A stretch of 64,000 bases of DNA from Stenogyne calaminthoides (lineage: Eukaryota; Streptophyta; Magnoliopsida; Lamiales; Lamiaceae). Below are positions 55,851-64,000 of this stretch, one piece after another. The position numbers and the translations under genes were made by a program. The DNA is taken from the NCBI GenBank assembly GCA_037126765.1, contig JBBCBC010000025.1, positions 15,556,175-15,620,174 of the forward strand, given 5' to 3'. Below the pieces are notes generated by a model. It did no database searches and had not been told where the DNA came from. It was given only the letters and a program-made list of their open reading frames with translations. Within the stretch, counting starts at the first letter, position 1. Each line of letters begins with the position of its first letter.

Positions 55851-56886
55851 TGGAATCTAATCACAATGGACTCCTCCCGGAACACCGCAAATGAACGGAG
55901 TGTCCGAGAGGAGAAACCGAACCTTGTTAGACATGGTAAGGTCCATGATGAGTTTTTCCTCTCTTCCGACATTCTTATGGGGATACGCGTTACAAACCTC
56001 AATATATATTCTGAATAGGATTCAATCCAAATCGGTTGAGCATACGCCATATGAATTATGGTGTGGCAAGAAGCCAACTTTTACACATATTAAAACATGG
56101 GGTTGCCCCGTGATTGTGAAAAAGATGCTTACCGACAAGTTGGAATCCAAAGGTGAAAAAAGTTATTTTGTGGGATATCCTAAGGAAACTGAAGGATATT
56201 ACTTCTATCTACCTGAGAAACAATCAGTGATTGTTTCTAGGCAGGCCAAGTTCCTCGAGGAAGACTATGTCTTTAAGGAACAAGGCCGTAAGAAGATGGA
56301 ACTTGAAGAAATTCAAGAACCACAAATTAACAAGGAGACTGATGTCTTGTCAAAGCAACATGACAAAGAATAAGTGGGAGCACTCAGCAGCTCACATGGT
56401 GGAAGTTTATCACTAAGTGATCCTCTTTCAGCCAGTGGGAGCGTAATTGGAATTGCATTACCCGAGCAACGAACTCCAAGTAGGCTGAATGAGATCAGCA
56501 TAGTTCAAACTCCTGCTCAAGAGGCATCCGAAAGTGCTCAAGGAGCATCCGGAAGTGTCGCTCTTGAGGCCTCCCCGGTCGACGATGAAATCGTTGTACC
56601 ACAAAATTTTCACGATCAGAATGTACAACCTGAACAACCACAACTCCGTAAGTCCACTAGAGTTCATAATTCGATCACCAGATATTATGGTTTCCTCATG
56701 GAGGAACATGATGACGTGGAGATCCCGGATAAAGACGAACCTAAAACTTACACGGAGACAACATTAGATGTTGACTCGAAGAAGTGGCATGTAGCCACGA
56801 AATTCAAGATGGAGTCGATGTACACCAATCAAGTATGGGACTTGGTTGAGTTGCCAAAATGGGTCAAACCCATAGGTTGCAAATGA
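55845..56886 (+). pseudogene. Copia-2 integrase C-half and integrase-RT linker
   Basis: MNGVSERRNRTLLDMVRSM holds the third integrase catalytic Glu. WGYALQTSIYILNR and KSVEHTPYELWCGKKP follow, then a variable Ser/Glu-rich linker (56340-56640). The region just before reverse transcriptase reads KMESMYTNQVWDLVELP. A TAA at 56371 and a TGA at 56884-56886, the latter in place of the Trp codon of the usual KWVYK, interrupt it. Confidence 0.87.
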
Positions 56887-57627
56887 GTCTACAAGTGTAA
56901 GACCGATGCAAATGGCATGGTACAAACCTACAAGGCTAGGTTGGTGGCGAAAGGTTATAGTCAGCGCGAAGGCATTGACTATGACGAGACCTTCTCACCA
57001 GTTGCTAAGATCAAGTCCATTCGAATTTTACCTTCGGTAACAGCACATCTCGATTATGAGATTTGGCAGATGGATGTCAAAACAACTTTCCTCAATGGCA
57101 ACATTCACAAGGAAGTGTTTATGACTCAACCGGAAGGTTTTATATCGAAGTCAAAGTCTAATCTTGTTTGCAAGCTTAAACGATCCATTTATGGATTGAA
57201 GCAAGCTTCTAGGAGTTGGCATATCCGATTTGATGAGACTGTCAAATCATTTGACCTCGTCAGAAATTAGGAAGATCCGTGCGTCTATCGGAAATGCAAT
57301 GGGAAGAATATTGTCTTCATAGTTGTGAATGTCGATGACATACTGATTATGGAAAATAATATCCCATTCATGCAGTCCGTGAAAGAATGGTTGTCAAAGA
57401 CCTTCATGATGAAGGATCTTGGTGAGGCCTGCTACATCTTAGGGATCAAGATCCATAGGAATAGATCCAAGAAGATGTTGGGGCTGTCACAGTCCACCTA
57501 TGTAGACAAGGTGTTGAAGCGATTCGCGATGGAGAACCCTAAGAGAGGTTTTCTGCCGGCATGTCATGGGATAAAGTTGTCTAAGAAGGATTGTCCTTCT
57601 ACAGACGCTGACATCCAGCGCATGAAG
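56887..57627 (+). pseudogene. Copia-2 reverse transcriptase, 5' part
   Basis: Reads YKARLVAKGYSQREGIDYDE, FSPVAKI, WQMDVKTTFLNGNIHKEVFM with the first catalytic Asp, and SIYGLKQASRSW. The catalytic YVDD box reads NVDDILI. A TAG at 57268-57270 interrupts VRN/EDPCVY. The next segment, SVKEWLSKTFMMKDLGEACYI, is family-typical. The coding sequence is split at 57627 by a solo LTR and resumes at 59477. Confidence 0.9.
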
Positions 57628-59476
57628 TGTTGGGGTTATACTGGAAAGTATGCTTTTACTTTGTATAACCAGACTGAATTTCGGGCTTATTTGCTGAAAT
57701 AAATTATTTATCACTATTGCTTTAAATATCATTGAATGTTACATATATTTACTACATAACTGTTCAATAATAAGTACATGTTACAATGTAGTTAATTTAG
57801 TGATACCAGATCAGAGATGATTAAATTAACAGTCCCTTGTAACTAAAAGTACGGAATTCACAACCTAGATGGAAATGAACAATCCATCGTGAAAGGTTGA
57901 AGTGTAAGGCTCAGATTGGCTTGTCTTGACCAAGAGATTGCACTAGTGCATTATGATGCACTGAAGAGGACCTACAGGAGGATAAATTCTTCAGAACTGA
58001 ATACAGAAGAATTAGACCTCAGTGGTTAGTTATTTCTTAATCCCCGTCCCATAAATAGGATCGTGTGGAATTAATAACTATTGCTTTGACTTATGATGGG
58101 TAGAGAATCAATGTGATTCAATATCTTGTATCTTGGGCAATATTATTAGTTACATGACGATTGCTAAGATTTAATACGGAGAATCAGTGTGCAAGTGCGT
58201 CTTATTTGATTAGTCCCCTTGGGAGGCTCAGAAGTTTTATCATACCAAATCTTGCAAGTGGAATTAGTTTTCCGGTATGGATAATAATGTTGAGCCGTTC
58301 TTGAACCAAGGAAAAAGATATTAATTAATGTGAAGCTATTTCAGTGGCTTAAATTAATTAATGGACTGGATAATCTTAAACGCGGGAAATAATAACCGGG
58401 AGCCATATTAACTGTAATATGGGTTAAGATGGATAGTGCAATATTAATTATGTAGTGGGATTAATTAATATTTATGGGCTTGAATAATATCGTGGCTCAA
58501 TATTGGAAATTCAAGGTCCATTAGAAGGTCCAATCTTAATTCTCCTAAAGGCCCCTCAAGTAGCCCAAATATAAAGTCCAATAACTGAAAAAGGTGTTTA
58601 AAATTAAGTAAAATATTATTGCCTATTTTTCCTAAATTTTTGAAGATAAATAAATAAAGAGGGAGAAATATTTTCTTTGAATTTTGTTATGGAATGAGGA
58701 TAAGTATTCTTGGAATACAAGTTTATCTCATTAAATTCAAGAAATCTCTCACTTGGCTATTTATTGTATGTTTTTCGAAAATAATGAAGAAAATAAGGAA
58801 GGAAATATTTTCTTGATTTTCTTGGAAAGTTATTATGGAAGATATGTATTCTTGGAAGGATATCTCATAAATTCAAGAAGATCCCAATCTTTGAAATCTT
58901 GGCCTTATTTTTTCGAAAATTCCATAACAAGAGGAGTTGGGATTTTTGTGGAATATTTTAAATATGAAAAAAAGAATATATTGGATATATTCAAGATTTC
59001 TTGGAGATCAAGAAAAAGATTTTCCCATCTTATTCACACACAAAAAATCGGCCACCACCCTCTTTATAAATAGAGGATGAATTTTTCATCCCCAGACAAT
59101 TCCATGTGTTGGAAAAATTAGAAATCCACAAAGGTGGTGCAACATAATTTTATTTTTCCTTTTGTTAATTGTTCGAGAGCATCCTTCCACCGGATTGTTG
59201 GACAAGGACGAGGGAATACTTGAGAAGGCGCTTTGGGTTTGTTCGTGTGAACGGAATATCCATCTTCTCAACGGTTGTCACTCCGAGAGGTTAGTTCACG
59301 TAAACTCCTAGTTATTCCGCATGCGTAGGATTTATGTGATAAATTTATATGCATGATTTGTTGTTGAATTATTATTTAATTAATGTAGGATTAATTCATT
59401 CTAGTAATAATTGTTAGAATTAAATTTGTATTTAAATATTCATCCCAAATAGATCCGGGCAATCCATTCCCCAACA
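57628..59476 (+). mobile_element. Solo LTR, family A, 1849 bp, inside Copia-2 pol
   Basis: TGTTGGGGTTATACTGG to ATTCCCCAACA with TGAAG on both sides (57623-57627 and 59477-59481). A TATA box CTTTATAAATAGAGG lies at about 59061-59075, giving plus-strand sense and placing R/U5 at the right end. No internal retroelement genes. It is related to the copies at 1-282, 283-904 and 38297-39978, which are in the opposite orientation. Confidence 0.96.
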
Positions 59477-60137
59477 TGAAGGATATACCATATGCATCTG
59501 CAATTGGATCCATCATGTACGCCATGACCTGCACTAGGCTAGATGTGGTCTACGCTGTTAGCACCACTGGTAGATACCAACAGAATCTGGTGAACCTCAC
59601 TGGATTGCTGTCAAAAACATTCTTAAGTACCTTAGACGTACCAAAGATTGCTTTCTGGTCTACAGAGGACAGTCAGAGTTGGTTGCCACTGGCTATGCTG
59701 ACGCAAGTTTCCAATCTGACTGTGATGATTACAAATCTCAGTCAGGCTATGTGTTTACTCTCAATGGTGGGGCGTTAGTTGGAATAGTTCCAAACAAGAT
59801 ACTACCGCTGATTCAACAACCGAAGCTGAGTACATTGTTGCGGCAGAAGCTGCCAAGGAAGTTGTTTGGATAAAACAGTTCTTAAGTGAACTAGGGGTAG
59901 TTCCAAGTGTCAGCAGTCCAATAAAGTTATATTGTGACAAAACTGGTGCGGTTGCGCAAGCTAAGGAATTGAGATTCAATAACAGAAACAAGCATGTACC
60001 GAGGCGTTATCACTTGATAAGAGAGATAATCGCTAGAGGAGAGATAGCGTTAGAACGTGTCCCCATAGAGGATAACATGGCTGACCCTTTCACCAAGGCT
60101 TTGAGTGTTCATGTACACACTAGACATTTTGATGGTA
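59477..60137 (+). pseudogene. Copia-2 reverse transcriptase end and RNase H
   Basis: Resumes with MKDIPYASAIGSIMYAMTCT and the RPDV-like TRLDVVYAVS. In other frames follow GYADASFQSDCDD, TADSTTEAEYIVAAEAAKEV with RNase H catalytic residues, KLYCDKTGAVAQA and the closing DNMADPFTKALSV. At least two frameshifts occur (near 59600 and 59770). Coding sequence passes abruptly into LTR sequence at about 60138, without a polypurine tract. Confidence 0.88.
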
Positions 60138-60596
60138 GTTGCACATTTCCTCGCAACGTACCTCATATATTGAGAATGTCTGATTTATTGTCTAGGGTTC
60201 AATTAAGACTGTTAATTTGACTAATCGCTCGATATATGAGGGCCTATGCGTCACACAACAAGCAATGATTGTTTATTAATTATAGTTGATTGATTAAATG
60301 TTAAATTGGATTTAATATTTAATTTATGGAGAAGTAATTAATAATAGATTAATGTAGAATTAATTATTATTAATATTTAATTAAATTGGATTTAATTAAA
60401 TAAAAACTCCCAATAATAATATTTGGAATATTATTGTAGGATTTAATATATATGGAAATAAATCGTAGAGATTTTTCATATATGGGATTTAAATCCGTAG
60501 AGATTTATATGTGGGAAAAAATCTAAGAGATTTATTTTATTAGGGATTTTTCCTAATAAAGGTTAGCTTAAGATTTAAGCTGGGCCTCTCCTATAT
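60138..60596 (+). mobile_element. Copia-2 3' LTR, truncated at both sides
   Basis: Matches the 5' LTR from position 51467 to about 51900 with small indels. The first 800 bp or so of the LTR, and the polypurine tract before it, are missing. The right part is cut at 60597 by another LTR insertion. Confidence 0.88.
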
Positions 60597-62338
60597 TGTA
60601 GGTCCCGAATGGGTTTTGTGAGGGTAGAAGTCTAGAGGGGAGGGGTGAATAGACTTCTAAAACTTTTCGTGCGGATCAGGTGTGATTTGCAGATTGCCTG
60701 ATCAGAGTGCTAGTGAGTCAGTAGGAACTGATGTTCAATCTTACTGAGTGCCTGAGGGCAGATCAGTTTGATATCTGTCAGTCTAACTGAGAGTGCGGAA
60801 GCTTGTTTTAACCCGTGTGAAAAACCAGTTTTATCAATTCAGATTCTTAAGTCAGTTTTCAACCAGCTGACTAAGGTGTCAACCTGATCAGATCAGATGC
60901 TTGGTGCAGACTGAGCTTAACTTAGAATATGTATGCAGTTTTAAACTCAGTTGTGTGAATAGTGTAAAGCAATAAGAAAGCAGGTAAATGCACACAAGAC
61001 TTTTTATAGTGGTTCAGACGAAACCCGTCTTACGTCCACTCTTCCCTTAACACAGGGGAACCTTAACCGAACTTAATCGAACTTAACCGAACTTAACCTG
61101 CGGGACTTATATCCCTCACGGGATGGCCGATAAATGTTTATTGAGTTCACACTCTACAGATGTTTATCGAGTTCACACTCAACAGATGTTTATCGAGTTC
61201 ACACTCAACCGAACTAGAAATCAAAAAACTAGAATCCCTAGTCTGAAATCTTCCGGGAACAAACTTAACCTAATTTGCGTTTGGGTAAAGAATGTTTGAG
61301 GGTTCCAACTGGAAATCTATCCTGGTGTTTTAGGTAGCCAAAATGCTAGTGGATAGGATTTCTTGCCAAGAATAGATGGGATGAACACTCTAAGAATAAT
61401 CTTCAAATGTGGTGTTCTTTGAGCGGATATTTTGCTGTAGTTTTTGCTTCTTTTGCGGTGTCTCCGTGTTCGTTCTTTGCTAGTGTCACACTTCTTCAAT
61501 TGACAAGCAATCCCATTTTATAGACCTCGAAATCAAAGAGCCGTTGGAGAGCGATTTGAATTTCGGGCTATATTAGGTAGGTTGTAGGATATGATTGTGA
61601 CGTGCTCCGATTATCGGCGTGGCCGTAGGCATGATTAGTGCCGTTTTTGTCCGTAGCATCGTATCCCGCATTGTCAGCTCTTTTTGTGCACGTGTCACTT
61701 TCTCCTTGGCTTCGCGAGGCGGCACTTCAGTAATTTGTCCGTTAGACGATTGATATTCCTTTTGTAGAAGATTTTTTCTTGTCTGGTGTATAATTTTGAT
61801 TGACACCAGGTGTGAGCTGACTTGATCAGGTAACTGATCAGTCTACCTTGTTTGAGTCTTCTGATGCATATTGTCTTAGCTCAATACGCAGACTCCGCTG
61901 ATATAGGTCTTCAGGTCTTCTAGTAGTCTTCTGATCTTCAGGTGACTCTGAGCCTCAGTGTCTTCAGTCATACTGAATCTTCAGGTTTGTTACTGAGTCT
62001 TCAGGTTTATCTGAGTCTTCAGGTTCATCTGAGTCTTCAGTGTCTATCTGAGTCTTCAGTGTCTTCTGTCTTCACCTGATCTTCTGACTTCTTGTCTTCT
62101 GATTTGTTCTTAGTCTTCTGATCATCTGACCTTATCTGGGTCATCTGATACTTCGACCTGACCTATACATATTGAGTTCCCCCTCAATATGTGACCTATC
62201 TTTTACATCAGCTATCTATACATTTCAGCTGGTCATCTTAATTTGATTCTAAGTCATCAGTCAGCTAACAGGTCTGACTGGTCCTATTACAACCTGTTTT
62301 GGAACTTCCATCAAAACTAAAATACAGATTTCCCAACA
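60597..62338 (-). mobile_element. 3' LTR of a minus-strand, SIRE-like LTR retrotransposon
   Basis: TGTAGGTCCCGAATGGG to TTTCCCAACA, about 1.74 kb. Immediately right of it lies TTTCCCCCTTTTTG, a polypurine tract on the minus strand, so this is the 3' LTR of an element whose body extends right. It contains a 26 bp tandem repeat (TTTATCGAGTTCACACT, three copies at 61134-61208) and a cluster of 'tgagtcttcaggt' repeats at 61900-62070. It is inserted in the Copia-2 3' LTR. Confidence 0.75.
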
Positions 62339-62356
62339 ATTTCCCCCTTTTTGATG
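62339..62356 (-). other. Polypurine tract of the minus-strand element
   Basis: ATTTCCCCCTTTTTGATG on the plus strand gives an AAAAAGGGGGAAA purine run on the minus strand next to the LTR, the primer for plus-strand DNA synthesis in LTR retrotransposons. Confidence 0.75.
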
Positions 62357-62545
62357 GAACCAAAACACTTAGTCAGAAAAACAGATACCATGAATGGAAA
62401 TGTAGATAATGTAAACAGTACATACCTCAGAAGACAATGAGATGTTGTCTTAGAATCAATGAGATGGAATATTTCATTGAGATCGGTGTGTGCATTAAAG
62501 AATACATGAAAAGCGTACCTATCATCTGATTCCAAGTTGTCTTCG

Positions 62546-62986
62546 TCAGGTGTACTTGAACATTTGCAGCTCTTTGGGGATGACAAACATCTTGTACATC
62601 TTTTGCATTAGCTTGTCCAGATCTTCTCTTCTATGGATCCCTCCTTTTTCAGCAAATCCATAGTAGGCATTCTTGAACTTTACAGCATCTAGCTTTTTGT
62701 CTGGACGCAAAGGTGGAAGGAGTACTTCAAAGGGTGGAGCTTCTGGTATCAGTGACATGATCTTGCCTTCTTTCATCACTGTCTGGTAGAAGTCTGGATA
62801 CTTTGTTTCTAACCAGTTCCGGAATTCATCATCATTTTCAGTCTGATCTTGATGAATCGGAATCTTCTCTAGGATGTATACGTCACATAACCATTCTCTC
62901 CGATCCGATCCCATTAAGCAGGAAGCAGATCTAGCTGCTACGAGGATGTCTTTAACAGTGTCTTGGGAAGGGCATTCTTCTCCCAA
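62546..62986 (-). CDS. Downstream ORF of the minus-strand element, part C
   Basis: 146 codons, open from ATG to stop. It contains YILEKIPIHQDQTENDDEF, WLETKYPDFYQTV, IPEAPPFEVLLPPLRPDKK and a Lys/Met-rich end. I see no gag, protease, integrase or reverse transcriptase motif. It lies between the rest of the element (right) and the polypurine tract, where SIRE/Maximus-type Copia elements carry an extra ORF sometimes called envelope-like. No signal peptide or obvious membrane segment is visible. Confidence 0.5.
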   Translation of the reverse strand: MGEECPSQDTVKDILVAARSASCLMGSDRREWLCDVYILEKIPIHQDQTENDDEFRNWLETKYPDFYQTVMKEGKIMSLIPEAPPFEVLLPPLRPDKKLDAVKFKNAYYGFAEKGGIHRREDLDKLMQKMYKMFVIPKELQMFKYT

Positions 62987-63061
62987 GCAATCTCCTCTGC
63001 TGCGAACTTCGTTCTTCCTCTTTCCTTCCGATGTAGCGATGTTCGGTCCACTAAGCCTCTG

Positions 63062-63313
63062 CTAACCTCGCATCTTGATGGCGGCCTCTCTTATTCTCTG
63101 TCTTATGCGCTCTTGAACTTGTTCAGAGTCATCAACTTTTGATAGAGAGTGATTGGCCTTGTCTCTGATCTTCATGATAACTTTTGCCATCTTGCCTTTG
63201 CCTTTCTTCCTTCTCAGAATCTTCTCAGGTTCATCTTGTTTGTCTTCTTTAGCTAATTTCTTAGCGAGTTCAAGGCTCTTGGCACGATCATCGATTTCCA
63301 TTCTTTTTCTCAT
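63062..63313 (-). CDS. Downstream ORF of the minus-strand element, part B
   Basis: 83 codons, highly charged (Lys/Glu/Arg), for example RAKSLELAKKLAKEDKQDEP and KKGKGKMAKVIMKIRDKA, predicted helical. It shares strand and composition with the neighbouring ORFs and is probably a piece of one original reading frame interrupted by stops or frameshifts. No known domain. Confidence 0.45.
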   Translation of the reverse strand: MRKRMEIDDRAKSLELAKKLAKEDKQDEPEKILRRKKGKGKMAKVIMKIRDKANHSLSKVDDSEQVQERIRQRIREAAIKMRG

Positions 63314-63420
63314 GCGAATGAAGAAAAGTCTTCAATCTTAATCGACTCTGGCAAAGAACCTCTAAAAGAGCGGTTTTACCTTTCGATGATCTCTTTGCTA
63401 TGTTTCTCCACGGTTTCACT

Positions 63421-63979
63421 TCAAAGAATGAGATCGAAGAGATGGAGTGGTAGGCAAGTCGACATCTGATGGTTTTTCGGTAGAGATGAAATTGTTACCA
63501 ACTGTATGTTTTTCTTCCTCCTTCTTTTATTCTCTTTTCCTTCCCCCTTTTTGGTTTCATCAAAGAGGTTGGACATCTTACGGTTCAGAGCAGTTAATTG
63601 CCATGATATCTCCTCTCTGAGTTCCTCGACAACAAGAGGAGTAATCTGAATCATGGCGTAGGTGCGCAGGAGTGAAGAAGCGTCTGAGAGCAATTTCGAT
63701 TTCCTCTCTTGCTCGTTCTGTAGAAGCTAAAAAATGTTTCCAACCCATGTCCATGTGGTTATTAGTTTTGTCCAAGGATTCCCAGACATTCTCCAAAAGT
63801 ACCTGTGTCTGATTGAGCATCTCTGTTTGAACTGTGAGTTTGTCAGACTGGAGTTTGAGCTTCTCAGCAAGAGGATTTACTAGTTGCATTACTTCAGCAA
63901 GGATGGCATTGTGCATCCCAACTGTGTGACTTCGTTCCTTGTCAACTAGTTTTGCTTGCTCATCTTCAAATCGCTTCAT
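63421..63979 (-). CDS. Downstream ORF of the minus-strand element, part A
   Basis: The first frame (63979-63578) has a long heptad-like helix (LAEKLKLQSDKLTVQTEM, MLNQTQVLLENVWESLD) suggesting a coiled coil. A frameshift near 63690 continues as SDASSLLRTYAMIQITP and REEISWQLTALNRKMSNLF, then a basic run KENKRRRKKN. Coiled-coil sequence downstream of pol is known in SIRE-like elements, but the assignment here rests on position. The true start may lie right of the window. Confidence 0.5.
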
Positions 63980-64000
63980 CGGATCTGCGCTTTGTGGCCG

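Noticed and set aside
58753..59073. 106-codon ORF inside the solo LTR
   Set aside because: It lies in U3 of a solo LTR, is Lys/Phe/Ile-rich from A/T composition, and related LTR copies do not preserve it.

Overview
This window reads as nuclear, gene-poor, repeat-dense DNA of a flowering plant, probably a eudicot. The basis is plant-type Copia and Gypsy retrotransposons, CACTA, MULE, Harbinger and hAT-type elements, plant-specific protein families (plant mobile domain, LRR receptor-like protein, AGO4 clade, ACD11) and A+T-rich spacers rich in AT microsatellites. I found no convincing intact host gene. Every host-gene match is truncated or carries stops, frameshifts or lost splice sites, and no transposon ORF is intact from end to end.

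Layout. 1-4.2 kb: a broken minus-strand Copia element, cut at its 3' side by solo-LTR-type insertions (one LTR inside another of the same family) and joined at its 5' LTR to a truncated RPL10A pseudogene. 4.2-12 kb: A+T-rich spacer with microsatellites, a Helitron-like element carrying a fold-back element, a 22-23 bp minisatellite, and a segment repeated in inverted orientation at 29 kb. 12.3-14.6 kb: a decayed MULE transposase fused to an OTU-like domain. 15.3-20.3 kb: plant-mobile-domain gene remains with a 22 bp minisatellite. 21.3-22.5 kb: an A/T-rich degenerate tandem array. 23.4-26.7 kb: a 3.3 kb non-autonomous CACTA element with a 3 bp target duplication, palindromic subterminal repeats and a captured ACD11-like (glycolipid transfer) gene fragment. 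27.5-29.8 kb: a decayed LRR receptor-like protein. 30-32.8 kb: MITEs and a Copia gag fragment.

33.2-42.8 kb: intron-containing pseudogene fragments of the DNA polymerase alpha catalytic subunit and of an AGO4-clade Argonaute, separated by a SINE and by a Harbinger transposase fragment that is split by a MULE-type MITE. The Argonaute copy has lost its recognisable DDH catalytic residues, carries a solo LTR in one intron, a Gypsy reverse-transcriptase scrap in another and a 102 bp exonic tandem duplication. 43-50.6 kb: A+T-rich spacer, a possible LTR element with a scrap of foreign coding sequence, and a Gypsy-type LTR. 50.7-60.6 kb: a nearly full-length but decayed Copia element with a solo LTR inside its reverse transcriptase region. 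60.6-64 kb: the 3' LTR and downstream ORFs of a further, minus-strand element that runs off the window.

The elements do not form one pathway. The region is a layered record of insertions, and target-site duplications let several layers be ordered. The strongest observations are the Argonaute pseudogene, the gene-capturing CACTA element and the cluster of pseudogenes that kept their introns.
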